From positions 6,248,001-6,312,000 of the forward strand of contig NC_064034.1 in the NCBI RefSeq assembly GCF_932526225.1: DNA of 64,000 bases. Direction: 5' to 3'. Numbering within the stretch: the stretch's first letter is position 1; each line of letters starts with the position of its first letter. The position numbers were made by a program, and so were the translations under genes. The stretch comes from Nematostella vectensis (Eukaryota > Cnidaria > Anthozoa > Actiniaria > Edwardsiidae). This document shows, one piece after another, positions 1 to 10,172 of the stretch. The notes under the pieces are model-generated. The model was not told the origin of the DNA and searched no databases. It saw only the letters and a list, made by a program, of their open reading frames with translations.

Positions 1-599
1 ACAAACGTTATAGATATATTCCTGCTCATTTACTTTTCAACATGCCAATATTTCAATATATTTACAGGGGAGTCGAAAACCAGGCGGACCTTATAGTATT
101 AGTAAAAGTGCAATGTTTTTATTTTGTCGAAATCCTACCAGCTTCTTTATTTCGTGACAATTGTTCTTTTTTATTTTTTATGTATACCAAAAATACTCTA
201 AAGCCAAAAGTAAAAAATACATGCACATGAGCTAGAAAGAGCATCTTTGCTGTACTTCAAGTAGGTTTGATTTTTAAAATAAAACTGAAAAATAATTTGA
301 ATTTAATATAGGCAAGTAAGGTTTGACTTTTGGCTTGAATTAATTTTGACCATTGTATAAAAGGGGTAAAATCTTATTTGCGTGCCTCGCTTTGTTTAAG
401 CAGCTTTGCACAACCTTTTCTGTGTTCATAAAAACGTCACACCTATTTCATGGGTCAACACAAGCTGTTCTTGTTCTGTTTATTTAACAGATACTTAAGC
501 TCTCATGGCCGTGATAGTACTGAGTGCGGTGCTTTGAGTCTTGCGCCTTGCACAAACACACCCCTATCTTGCAGACGTGATTTAAGCAAGTGATGTGCT
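1..599. other. 5' flank without a gene
   Basis: AT-rich DNA upstream of the first gene. I see no convincing exon. The last part, from about 480 to 599, is presumably the proximal promoter of the secreted protein gene that starts at 675, but I recognise no specific factor sites. Confidence 0.5.
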
Positions 600-606
600 A
601 TATAAA
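600..606 (+). promoter_or_regulatory. TATA box of the secreted Cys-rich gene
   Basis: A TATA element (ATATAAA) lies about 70 bases before the ATG at 675, so transcription probably starts near 630. Just downstream, CCACC and GGTGG are arranged as a small inverted repeat around 611-630. Strong TATA promoters close to the ATG are common for highly expressed secreted products. The promoter role is inferred from position and sequence only. Confidence 0.6.
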
Positions 607-674
607 GGCGCCACCTTCTAAGCTGGTGGTACCCATAGGCTCGAGTTAAGCTAACTCAGAAGCAAAAGATCGCC

Positions 675-3196
675 ATGAAGTCAGTCCTTGTTCTCTGTGC
701 AATTGTTGCACTATCAAGCGTAAGTCTCAAAGTTCCTAAAATCCTAAAAAAGAGTATAATGTATGATGCAATGCAAAGTACTGAAAAAGACGAAGTTTAA
801 AATTCCTTGCACCTTGTTCTTTGCGAGCTTTGCACTCACCTAAGATGTTTTATCTTTTCATTTAGGCATGCACCAAGCTGCAGAAATTCCAGCAGTGCAA
901 TATGGCTAAGGTAAGCTTATTCACGTGACTACCCATCATTCCAAGCAAGCGTAGACTATACGTCAGCATAAGGGGAATATTGAGCACACGAAAGTCAAAA
1001 TGGCTAAGGCGTGGGTTCTGATGTGCTAAGCAATTGTGGGAAAGGTGGGAGGGAAAGATCACCAATGAAATTATAAGAAAAAGAGAGAAAACAGGGAAAA
1101 TGACAAATCTGAGAAGTTTCCACCGGCCCATCTCTGTTATAGTTCTGTAAAAATGTTTGCCAAATCGTTGACACAGGAAAGAACATAAAAAAATGACTTT
1201 TGGATATTGCTTAAAACATGAAATAGATTGGCGTTATAAGAAACTATACCCTGCTAGCAGAGCTTTTTCCTGTTTGCTTCTGTCAGTTCACTTATCCGTT
1301 GTCGCGAGTCTGTTCTTTCGCGGTCTCGTTTGTTTGTGTCCGCAGAAAGAACAAACTAGCGACACAGATAAGTAAACTATAAAAAACAAGCAGGAAGAAA
1401 GCTCTGCCAGCAGGGTAAAGAAACTATGTACCTACTCATGAGACAAGGATTGAATACAGTTGAAGCAGGTTGTTCTCAAATAAAGGTTCTCTCATGTTTA
1501 CTGCTACCCTTTAAGACATTTTCTGAAGATCATTTTTTATCTTGATTTTTGTTTGTTTCCGTAGTGCGCCTGTGCTTCCGGTCTCTCTTGCATGCTGACG
1601 AAAACACTGGAGTTCCAAGGACAATTAATTCACATCAAGCAGTGCATGCCAGCCGGAGAAGAGATCCCCACAGAGCACCTCACCGATAAAGACGTCCAGG
1701 AAACGCTCAAACCAGGAAGCACCAGGGCTATGACTGAAACTGCTGCTTTCTGGTACCCTGGCAAGGTAGGTGTTCGCCACCAATTCGAGAAATATTTTGC
1801 CGTTTTCTTTTATTAGCTAACAAACTGCTCAACGTTGAAAGACCAATCAAAATGCGCGGTAATATTTCCATGTACAAATGGTCAAGAACCCTACGTCGTG
1901 AGCGCCATAGAAAAGGATTATTTCGTATAATGGAAATTTTGCCCCCCTAATAGTGGCATCTCCCTTGGTAGAACTCATTAAATTTTGCTCTCAAGGCATT
2001 GTCTGATACGGCTGCGTGGGAAACTATATCGTCATATAATGTTTGTTATAGCTTGCCTGCGTAGCTGGCTGCTTTTTGCCGAGTTTCAGAGCAGTTTTTA
2101 TCAGCTAATACGCGAGTTTGTTTTGCTAGCTTTTTGTATGGCCGCGTGAGAGACCCGGGGCAAGTGTAAGGGGTACCCGGAAAATATCCTTTGCTTTTTT
2201 CCTACTTGTCCTGACCATTCACTTGCCCAGCTCTCTCGCGCGGCCATAAAAATAGCTAGGAAAAAAAGCTAGGAAAGATTTCGCGTGGCCAATAAAGAAC
2301 TGCTCTGAAAATCAACCAAACCGCCAGACGTAGGCTGGCGTAGGCGTATAGTCGAATCCGTTGTTGTGCGACCTCGGCCAATCCAAAATCTTTGCCTCTT
2401 TTGGAAGTAGCGAGTAATCAAACAACCGTCTAAACCAATCGATGGCTTACATCTTTTCACTGTCTCGCCACAGACCATTTAACTGTACACAGCAAGGGAA
2501 CTGATTGGTCACGGCGGTATGATTGACTACTTCCAGTAGAAAAATGGATTTGAACTCTCGGGGGTCGCGCAACAACGAATTCGGCTAATTCCACTTTCTG
2601 CTCCTATCTGTATGCCCTAGGAATGTAATACTGCCGATGACTGTATTTGGCCAAATACTTGCTGCATCCTGAAGAAGCGATGCTCGCTGAAGCTACCGAA
2701 ATACTTCACCTGCTACTTCACGGTGGGTTGAACTGTTACTGTGTTCTCACCAGCTTTATTAATTTTAGAGAGCCCTTTTCAGCCACACACCTTTTTTTTT
2801 ACAATAAATACTAAAGGGCACTCAATGCGCTAAAATCTCAAAATAAGCAGCTTAAAACAAAGTTCAATACTTTGTTTACCAAATTCAATCGAAAATATCG
2901 CATTGGCTTCCCGAAATCCGCCGATGGAAATGGATGCCTCTCTTACTCTGCGAGGATGAACAAATGGCGACTGGCAGAGACTGTTTAACAATCGATATCT
3001 CTGTTCACCACTCCACGTAAAAACGACTCCAACGTATGTATGATTTTGCGCCTTTGTTATGTTACAGAACGTTCACAAGTGCGGCTGCATGGACGGACTG
3101 ACATGTAAGGTCACCACTCATGTCAAGCTCCCTGTGGTGGACCTCAATTTTCCCATCAGGCAGTGCGTAGATCCTGAGGCTACCGTAGCACCCTGA
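675..3196 (+). CDS. Secreted cysteine-rich protein, colipase-fold (Dickkopf/prokineticin-like), 5 exons
   Basis: Exons are 675-719, 866-910, 1565-1765, 2621-2722 and 3068-3196. All introns are GT-AG and every junction is phase 0, giving 173 residues. The start is the first ATG after a TATA box and opens a signal peptide (MKSVLVLCAIVALSS). Exons 4 and 5 carry ten cysteines in the order C-x5-C-x5-CC-C-C then C-x-C-x4-C and a final C, the spacing of the colipase fold shared by the Dickkopf C-terminal domain, prokineticins and colipase. Exons 2-3 carry six further cysteines, including a CACASGLSC segment that resembles CGCMDGLTC of exon 5, so the protein looks like a partial domain duplication. 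Such proteins are secreted ligands, Wnt modulators, digestive cofactors or, in some animals, venom components; I cannot choose among these. A polyadenylation signal AATAAA lies at 3250-3255. Exon structure is well supported; family placement rests on cysteine spacing. Confidence 0.8.
1249..1415. mobile_element. MITE in intron 2, TA-flanked
   Basis: A 167-bp element has near-identical inverted ends (CCCTGCTAGCAGAGC on the left, the complement of GCTCTGCCAGCAGGG on the right) flanked by TA on both sides (1247-1248 and 1416-1417). The interior is also partly palindromic. TA duplication and short TIRs fit a non-autonomous Tc1/mariner-type element. It sits in an intron of the secreted protein gene. 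Confidence 0.7.
2121..2264. mobile_element. Foldback/MITE in intron 3
   Basis: About 45 bases at 2121-2165 are repeated inverted at 2219-2264 (shared core TATGGCCGCG, GAGAGA, GGCAAGTG). The two arms would fold into one long imperfect hairpin. No clear target duplication was found. Confidence 0.6.
2350..2587. mobile_element. Inverted-repeat element in intron 3
   Basis: About 30 bases at 2350-2379 (core CGTTGTTGTGCGACC) recur inverted at 2558-2587 (GGTCGCGCAACAACG). The interior is not palindromic. It is probably a decayed MITE adjoining the foldback element just upstream and ending shortly before exon 4. Confidence 0.5.
2839..2931 (+). repeat. Left arm of a perfect 93-bp inverted repeat
   Basis: These 93 bases in intron 4 are the exact reverse complement of 3352-3444. 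I compared the arms base by base and found no mismatch. The arms are 420 bases apart and enclose exon 5 with its stop and polyadenylation signal. Confidence 0.9.
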
Positions 3197-3249
3197 GGTC
3201 ACCTGACACGCTGCTGGAATGTTGTTAACGACAAAAAATGCTTAACGAA

Positions 3250-3255
3250 AATAAA
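3250..3255 (+). terminator. Polyadenylation signal of the secreted Cys-rich gene
   Basis: A canonical AATAAA lies 54 bases after the TGA stop of exon 5. If it is used, the transcript ends before the right arm of the 93-bp inverted repeat. Confidence 0.65.
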
Positions 3256-3351
3256 AGTTGATTCACGATGCGTGAGTTATGGCTTGTTGTGTTGGGTATT
3301 GCTCTATTCACCAATACGCCAAAAACTGTAATTTGAAATTTGGAATTTGGA

Positions 3352-3444
3352 ATTTCCATCGGCGGATTTCGGGAAGCCAATGCGATATTTTCGATTGAAT
3401 TTGGTAAACAAAGTATTGAACTTTGTTTTAAGCTGCTTATTTTG
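3352..3444 (-). repeat. Right arm of a perfect 93-bp inverted repeat
   Basis: Exact reverse complement of 2839-2931. It lies about 100 bases beyond the polyadenylation signal of the secreted protein gene. Open frames read across it are not evidence of coding. Confidence 0.9.
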
Positions 3445-3980
3445 TAACTCTGAAGGCAGAGTCGAATTCCAGTTTTTGGTGTATTGTATTCATTCTTCTG
3501 GTTCAAGAACACGACGTCCTAGGGCAACATTCACTGATGTCTAAACAGGAACGGTCAACAAATTGATTGCAAAACGGTAGTTAGTGGACTCAGAATAAAG
3601 TCACCACGGTGTAGGACCTTGCATGAAGTCTCATGAGGCAGCGGTAATTAACCAGTAATGTTACAAACGTGTCCCAACAATTCCACGAGTACGGCCGGAA
3701 TACACTTGAGGCTATTCTCCCTGCTTTGAACATGAGATAACCCACCGTTTAGATTTTGAAAAGTAAGACAATAGAGCTGTTTCACAAGTAGGCCAATAAC
3801 TTTAAAACAATCAAAACGTGTTTCACAGAAGCAAAAAATTCAAACATACATATTTAATACATTTTGTTTCTAAATGATAATGTAACTACTCCAAGACCCT
3901 GTTTCTAATAATAAATAATTCAATACTCTACCTGTAAATATGCACAGACTCTCTAAAGTTCCTTCATAGTTTTTGAAGAA

Positions 3981-4736
3981 CTAACGATAACCATTTACAT
4001 CCTTTTTACAATCCACTCGAAAGTGAAACTGGACTTTATTTCTGGTTTTTGCTCGAGTGAAGAAGAGTCTTCTTATTTCTTCAATTTGTTTTCTAGTGGC
4101 GTCCCTTGTAGAATCCATCTGTTGTTGGATGTTTTCCCCAGAGGTAGCGATATCCTCGCGTATTTTAACAACTCGCTGTTGAATGTCGCTGTCCAGTCGG
4201 CGTATCTCTTCGACCGTTCTTTTGCGCAAATAAGGATCGCTCGGAGTCTTTCTGCTATTCGACTTTCCTTTTAAATTCTGAGTACTCGCCCATAGCTGAA
4301 GGGTATCCAATCTTGTATTCTTTTTTGTCGCGGGTTTGAAAAACGCCGAAGTATTTTTGTTATTTGTCTTTGTACACTGCTTCTTCAAATTCGGGCTTGC
4401 CTCTTCGTATCTCAATCGTCTTATTTTAGGTAATATGTATTGTGATTTCCTTCTTGTATCCGGCTTGATGGTATCACGCCTGATTTTTGTAGTGACCGAA
4501 AGTCCAGACTGATAAAACGGATGCGTTTTTATCCCTGAAGGACTCAAGTAAATCTTTGGCAACTTGGTATATTGACCGGTTGACTCCTTCAACGATATGG
4601 CTTTTTCTTTATCCCTGATCTGCAAAAGTCGTTCCTCAAGCAGTCTGTCTTTGAGTTGAAGTTTTCTTCTTGGCAATTTTGTTTGTTCTTTTCTCGTCTC
4701 TATGGGAGGCAGGGAAAAATCTTTTGCTTTTTGCAT
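3981..4736 (-). CDS. Basic coiled-coil hypothetical protein, intronless (251 aa)
   Basis: A single open frame starts with ATG at 4736 and encodes a lysine/arginine-rich protein that I do not recognise. Residues about 172-228 form a heptad-like charged helix (EEIRRLDSDIQQ, KQIEEIRR) likely to be a coiled coil. A second short charged helix lies at 25-50 (RLLEERLLQIRDKEKA). The middle is polar and probably disordered. There is no signal peptide or membrane segment. The frame stays open a few codons further upstream but without an ATG, and a TTTCCAG just before the ATG could be a splice acceptor, so a 5' exon is possible. Length and skewed composition make chance unlikely, but homology was not tested. 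Confidence 0.6.
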   Translation of the reverse strand: MQKAKDFSLPPIETRKEQTKLPRRKLQLKDRLLEERLLQIRDKEKAISLKESTGQYTKLPKIYLSPSGIKTHPFYQSGLSVTTKIRRDTIKPDTRRKSQYILPKIRRLRYEEASPNLKKQCTKTNNKNTSAFFKPATKKNTRLDTLQLWASTQNLKGKSNSRKTPSDPYLRKRTVEEIRRLDSDIQQRVVKIREDIATSGENIQQQMDSTRDATRKQIEEIRRLFFTRAKTRNKVQFHFRVDCKKDVNGYR

Positions 4737-5421
4737 GTCTGGAAACAATAAACACTTTTTCCAACCAAAGTTTGTCTTTTAAATCACATTTCAAGGTAAA
4801 TTGTAGCACTAGTCCTTAGCCGCTAAGCTTTATCTGTGTTTGTTATGTCATCAATTTCCTAGATATTTGTGCTTGTTTCTATGCTGTCGGAGTGTCAATG
4901 ATACTCATCTTTTCTGTTTCTTTTCGTATAGACTAGCAATATAACGCCAATTAGCACCCATGACTGAGCTGGTAATTACCCTTTCAATGGTACAATAATA
5001 CAAAGCGTATCATTACTGTAAACGTACACTTAAGCATGAAGTAAACAATAGCGCAAGAACATCGCTTTTCTGCAATATTTTACTACAGTATGCTAAATTA
5101 TTCGATTTTGCTTGATGTAAAACGCACTAGGTAAGTGCTGGTATCCTTTCTGCGGCTAATAGAAAAAAAAAGATGTTAAAGCAAATATTCATGATAACAT
5201 TTGTATACTCATCCTTTAATTCTTTTTTTTTTTTTTTGACCCTTTGTATTATCTATCAAAAACAACAGCGGAGGAGCTCTGGGAATGAGAATGAGATAAG
5301 AAATGCCTACGGAAAATTGACCCAAAAATAAGTGTTGTCTAAAAGGGGAGCTCCTTCCAATACATTATTTCTACTACAAACTGTAGTTGTGATTACTAGA
5401 TTTTCGACATTTAGGGCCCCA

Positions 5422-5665
5422 GAATGGTCCCCCGAAATTTCGATGTGCTCGCAGTTTTCGGCTAATGCTCGCATTCATATTTTTTGCCTTGCTCGCATTG
5501 CATTTTTCGATGTGCTCGCATTGCATTTTTCGATGTGCTCGCATTGCATTTTTCGATGTGCTCGCTGCTCGATTTATTCAACAACTAAAAATGCTCGGTC
5601 TCGCATAAAAACGGGCTGCTCGCAAGCTCGCAAGTGCTAAAGACCGATTCGGGGGGTCACATTCT
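5422..5665. mobile_element. Possible MITE with internal 23-bp repeats
   Basis: The left end (AGAATGGTCCCCCGAAAT) matches the complement of the right end (GATTCGGGGGGTCACATTCT) imperfectly. Part of the end sequence recurs at 5767-5795 (GGGCCCCGAATGGTCCCCCG), so the family has at least one more fragment nearby. The body is mostly tandem repeats. Confidence 0.4.
5487..5566 (+). repeat. 23-bp tandem repeat
   Basis: About three copies of a 23-bp unit containing TTTTTCGATGTGCTCGCA follow each other, with degenerate copies on either side from about 5440. Confidence 0.75.
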
Positions 5666-5881
5666 ATTGTAAAGCAAATAAAAATGGAAACCTAAAGCTT
5701 CCAAGTGTAGATTTCCTTAGACTTTCGCAAAGTCCGCTGGCCAGATTTTCCAGATTTCCTCTATAAGGGCCCCGAATGGTCCCCCGTAAATTCGCGACAC
5801 TTTATATATTTTTTCGCAGAGCTGGCTCCGCTATCAATTCATAAGATCCTGTCACACGTACGATTTTTCTCTTGCGACCTA

Positions 5882-5909
5882 GGGGGGGGGGGGGGGGGGG
5901 GGGGGGGGG
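5882..5909 (+). repeat. Poly(G) tract, 28 bases
   Basis: Uninterrupted run of 28 G followed by TGGGAGGG. One of at least seven G or C homopolymers of 17 bases or more in this window. Confidence 0.9.
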
Positions 5910-6681
5910 TGGGAGGGTTCTTACCATTCCCATGATGCACATCGTCAAAGCATATTATCAACCGCCGCGCGTCGTGATGGCGCGCAGATGATCTTAGTCA
6001 TGAAGGCGGTAAGAGCAAGATGGAATTGCTCCGATGGATTCCGAGGAAAGAACTAGCTCGATTATCGCCGAATGCCTTGACAATGAAAAATCAAGATCAA
6101 AATATAAAAACAGATGTTTTAGTTCGCTTTCAAATCCACACGGCTTTCCCTCACGCGCGTGCGCGCGTGACGGGAATGGAGTCATTTTCGATTGAGCGTG
6201 AAGCGCGCGCATACCGTTTGAAAAATATAATACACTTACAATTACCTTATTTACTAGCCAAAGTTGGCAAAATATTCCTCGAATTTAAGGCTAAGTTGTA
6301 GTTTAATTATTCTTCTGGCAAATCCTCATCAAATCTGTGCTTGATATGTTATTTTAGTAACCCCATAGTAAAACAAGGACAGGAAGATGACGTGATTAGT
6401 TTTTTTAACTCGTGAATGCTTGCAAAGCATTTTCGAGTTATTGGAGGGACTTCTGTGTCACTCAATCGTCGGATCGATCATCCGTAAACTTTTTTGGTCT
6501 TTCTGTGCTTTAGCAACACAGCAATCCTTAGATCATATATATATACTTCCGGTGTTCAACTTCCGGTTAAAGCCTAGTAGTATAAAAGAGCTATGTTACC
6601 GACGGTGACTACTTAATGTAACCCTATTAAAGTGTATCATAATAGTATATTATATTGTATTATAATTAATATTTATATCCT

Positions 6682-6970
6682 CTCCTTATTTTTCCTGTAT
6701 TTCCCTATATTTCTCTGGTTTACACTGTATTTCCCTGGTTTACCGTGTATTTTCCTGTATTTCCCTATATTTCCGTGGTTTACCCTGTATTTCCCTGTAT
6801 CTTCCTGTATTCTCCTGTATTTTCCCTGTATTCTCCTGTATTCTCCTGTATTTTCCAATATTCTCCTGTATTTTCCTGTATTCTCCTGTATTTTCTTGTA
6901 TTTCCCTGTATTATCCTGTATTCTCCTGTATTCTCCTGTATTTTCTTGTATTTTCCTGCATTCCCCTATA
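6682..6970 (+). repeat. 10-bp minisatellite, orientation 1
   Basis: About 29 copies of a 10-bp unit alternating between TATTCTCCTG and TATTTTCCTG. It is the reverse complement of the array at 8137-8690. Open frames through it (YFPVFSCI-type repeats) are products of the repeat and are not genes. Confidence 0.9.
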
Positions 6971-8136
6971 TCATCAATGTGAAATTGATGTGAAATGAAA
7001 TCTCTTGGTTTCCAGCATGTGAAATATGTGTGAAATATCCCTACCAAACGTGCATATAAAATAATGTACGACAGCACAAAACAGGAAACGTACATCGAAA
7101 TTATCTAACTGTATAGTAAGACCTCTAAGTAGGCGGCATTTAAAAAGCAGAATCCGGCTCAACCTATCAATAATAGATGGCTTTTCCCAAGTGATTTGTG
7201 GGCCAGAATTGCTATTAAAATTTGTTTATCTGTTTTCATGGGAAATCTTTATTTCTAAAAAAAATCGTGTTAAAGTTTAGAAAATATAGGATTGTAAAAC
7301 ACCGTACAGGTTTGTCCAAAAATGCATGTCATAAATGCATCAGTCCAAAAAACAATGTACAAAACACAGTATTCGACACTTTGGTGCTTTGTCGTTTTTG
7401 GTGCTTGTGCTCCGTAACACCAAACTACCCTAAAATGTCAAACGCGCCGCCTATCGCAATTTTTCCCGCGCTGTTGAGGGCGCGCGAACAATTTCGAAAT
7501 TATCAAATACTTATGTCCAATGACATTATCAGCAGGGATAGTCAGAATCTTAATTCTTGAAGCTTCTATGAAATAAATTCGCTATAATTTGTTTTCGTGT
7601 ATATGTAAAAAGGTGTGTTCTTGTTTATTATTGCGTGTGCGCATTGATGACGCAAGATATCATGTTTAATAGTTAAAACACTTAAAGCTAGTATAGATTA
7701 TGGCTAAGGGGAAATACAGCACACTTTAATTTCACCTCGAACTGTTAGATCTCAAATATGTTCAAATTTTATTTCCCAGTGGTGCTCGTAGATTTGTGCC
7801 CTTTATTATAGCGGTGGCTAAACTAGGCAACAATGTCCCGGCAAAATATTTTTTGCGCGTGCATGTTTCTGCCATAGCTCAGAAACGAAATGTTGCCTTA
7901 GGTGGCTAAACGAGGAAGCTTTGTGAAAACATGTAGATATGCAATAAACCCTTATAAAATGTACCTCGTTTGCAAAATAAATATTTGTCATCCATCTCTT
8001 GTCTGCTTGTAGTAAAGTCTAAATCAAACCGGAGTTGTATCATGTATCTGGATTGTAACGCCAAGATTTTTGAATATTTCATGGCAACAGTTTTGTATGG
8101 TTCATGATAAGAGCGGCGTATGTACTATATAGAAAA

Positions 8137-8690
8137 AAATACAGGGGAATTCAGGAGAATACAGGGAAATACAGGAGAATACAGGGAAATACAGGAGAAT
8201 ACAGGGAAAAAAGGAAAATACAGGGAAATACAGGAGAATACATGGAAATACAGGAAAATACAAGGAAATACAGGAGAATACAGAAGAATACAGGATAATA
8301 AATGGAAATACAGAAGAATACAGTGAAATACAGGAAAATACAGGCAAATACCGGAGAATACAGAGAAATACAGGAGAATACAGGAGAATACAGGGGAATA
8401 CAGAAGAATACAGGGAAATACAGGAGAATACAGGGGAATACAGGGGAATACAGGAGAATACAGGGAAATAAAGGAGAATACAGGGAAATACCGGGGAATA
8501 CAGGAGAATACATGGAAATACAGGAGAATACATGGAAATACAGGAGAATACAGGGAAATACAGGGGAATGCAGAAGAATACAGGGGAATTCAGGAGAATA
8601 CAGTGAAATACATGAGAATACAAGGAAATACATGAAAATGCAGGGGGAAATACATGAGAATGCAGGGAAATACAGAAGAATACAATACAA
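8137..8690 (-). repeat. 10-bp minisatellite, orientation 2
   Basis: About 55 copies of AATACAGGAG / AATACAGGGA, often alternating so that a 20-bp higher-order unit appears. Complementary to the array at 6682-6970, about 1.2 kb away. Confidence 0.9.
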
Positions 8691-8760
8691 TATAACAATA
8701 TAATATGATAATATGGTTACACGAAAATGATACATTTTAATATGGTTACATGAAGTAATT

Positions 8761-8823
8761 TTTTTTCCGAAGTACTTACCTTACCGACCGGTTTCAGGTC
8801 GGTAAGGAAGTACTACGGAAAAA
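8761..8823. repeat. Hairpin-forming inverted repeat
   Basis: Arms of about 27 bases (left CCGAAGTACTTACCTTACC, right GGTAAGGAAGTACTACGG) flank a short loop that itself contains GACCGGT. It is either a very short MITE or a cruciform-prone site. Confidence 0.8.
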
Positions 8824-8851
8824 GGTCTTCTGTTAGTATGACCGTAAAGTA

Positions 8852-8858
8852 TATATAA
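8852..8858 (+). promoter_or_regulatory. TATA box of a possible truncated gene
   Basis: TATATAA lies about 125 bases before an ATG at 8984 that opens a signal-peptide-like frame. A CRE-like TGACGTCA lies between them. Weakly supported. Confidence 0.3.
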
Positions 8859-8983
8859 GCTAGTTCATTCAGAAAATCTTCCATGTGGGTTGAGAGTGGG
8901 CATGCGCATTCGTCACTGACGTCAATCGGTCTTCTACGGTTTAGTCCAATTCAAGCTGTTAGTTTGCAAACAAAACAAGTAAA

Positions 8984-9073
8984 ATGCTAGCAACGCTTTT
9001 AATTCTTTTTGTTCTTAGTACTTGCCGATTCGCGTCTCTGGGTTTTCGCGTTCTTTATTTGAGTTTGCGCTGA
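8984..9073 (+). pseudogene. Possible first exon with signal peptide, cut by a repeat
   Basis: The frame starts MLATLLILFVLSTCRFAS and stops after 29 codons. The first 14 residues look like a signal peptide. From about 9030 the sequence matches a dispersed repeat also found at 42767, so a repeat may have landed just behind the signal-peptide codons. No downstream exon was found. It could be chance; no function is proposed. Confidence 0.25.
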
Positions 9074-9150
9074 AAGAGCGACTAGCCAAAACTGCGACTA
9101 TCAAGTCCGAGAAACACAAGGGAAAAGCTTCTGTTAGCAGGGTCTTTGTT
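9030..9150 (+). repeat. Dispersed repeat copy A
   Basis: Contains CGATTCGCGTCT, GGGTTTTCGCGTT and then partly palindromic sequence, as at 42767-42880. A TTCTGTTAGCAGGG motif nearby recalls the ends of the 1249-1415 MITE, so the copies may belong to one broad MITE family. Confidence 0.5.
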
Positions 9151-9456
9151 TTCAGGGTAATAAAAAAAGCCTCTGTTAGAAGAACAAAATAGAAGAGGAT
9201 AGATTTCCACAAACTAATTTTTCACAATTCTTTCCAATCAGCTAAACTAAATATCAAACTAAATATCAAACAAAACTTTTAAAAACACATGGCCCTCGCT
9301 TATTCATCGAATAACTATTTTCTCGAATGTTAACATGCATAAAACACATTGTATGACAATGTTGTTTCCGGAAAAAATATGCTGAAATTTGACATGCTAG
9401 CAAAAACTTTTCGAACGGTACGATACCAATAGTATTAAAAATAATTTAAGTTACAA

Positions 9457-9537
9457 GACGACTCAGCGATGTTAGTCTAAAGGTGCGGACACTTGTCTCC
9501 GACCACAATGACCCGGGTTCGATTCCCAGTAGTAGCG
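9457..9537 (+). repeat. tRNA-like sequence (tRNA relic or SINE head)
   Basis: A good B box and T arm (CCGGGTTCGATTCCCAG) are present, and a possible acceptor pairing exists between GACGACT and AGTAGTA with two mismatches. The D arm is poor and no clean anticodon arm was found. It is better read as a tRNA pseudogene or tRNA-derived SINE head than as a working tRNA. Confidence 0.35.
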
Positions 9538-10139
9538 CTTCTTTTTAAGTTTTTTTATTTATTTTGATAATAATGATAATAATTAATTATACTGTTCTTG
9601 ATGTGTCATGACGTCGAAAAGAAAACATGTATAAGGAAATGTTTATGTACTCTCTGCATCTTGGATGTGTTCATGCTTTGTTCAGTATCCTGTACATCTT
9701 TTATGCACACAAGTAAATAACTTGACCAGTTGATTCAAGTAGTCTTTCTTAAAGGCCAAAATTTGCGCCTTAGAATTAAGGTAGGTTAGAGCTAGACCTC
9801 GATTTATAGTTCATCTGTTGAATCGAATCAGCTACAGTGTTAGGGTAGAGAGTCCTTAGATTAAGAAATATTTGCCTGAGACAAATGTAAACGAACAAGA
9901 CGGCAGGGCAATGTTTTCGTAGTCTTCATTATTACATAATGTATGAAAAAGCACACACGTGAGCTAGCTTTTGACTCCAAATTTAATTCCTAGGTTCCAT
10001 TTCACTTGTTTTACACGCATTAAATAAGGATAATTTGCATTTTCCCCGATGCATTTTGACGAATTTTCCCCGTTAATTTCGCGCGTTTTTTGCTGCTAAC
10101 TTAGAAAATCACGCGCAAGTGCTCATGGGCAGTGTGTCA

Positions 10140-10157
10140 CCCCCCCCCCCCCCCCCC
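10140..10157 (+). repeat. Poly(C) tract, 18 bases
   Basis: Uninterrupted C run at the left edge of the inverted-repeat element that begins near 10173. Confidence 0.9.
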
Positions 10158-10172
10158 TCCTATACTGTAGTT

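Noticed and set aside
6020-6301. 93-codon plus frame
   Set aside because: Overlaps a GCGCGC palindrome and has no signal peptide, domain or conserved look.
6632-8735. Open frames rich in FPVFSCI or NTGEYRRIQ
   Set aside because: Translations of the 10-bp satellite; no start context, splice sites or composition change at the array edges.
9457-9537. Functional tRNA gene
   Set aside because: T arm and B box are good but the acceptor has mismatches and no anticodon arm of normal form is found; kept only as a tRNA-like repeat.
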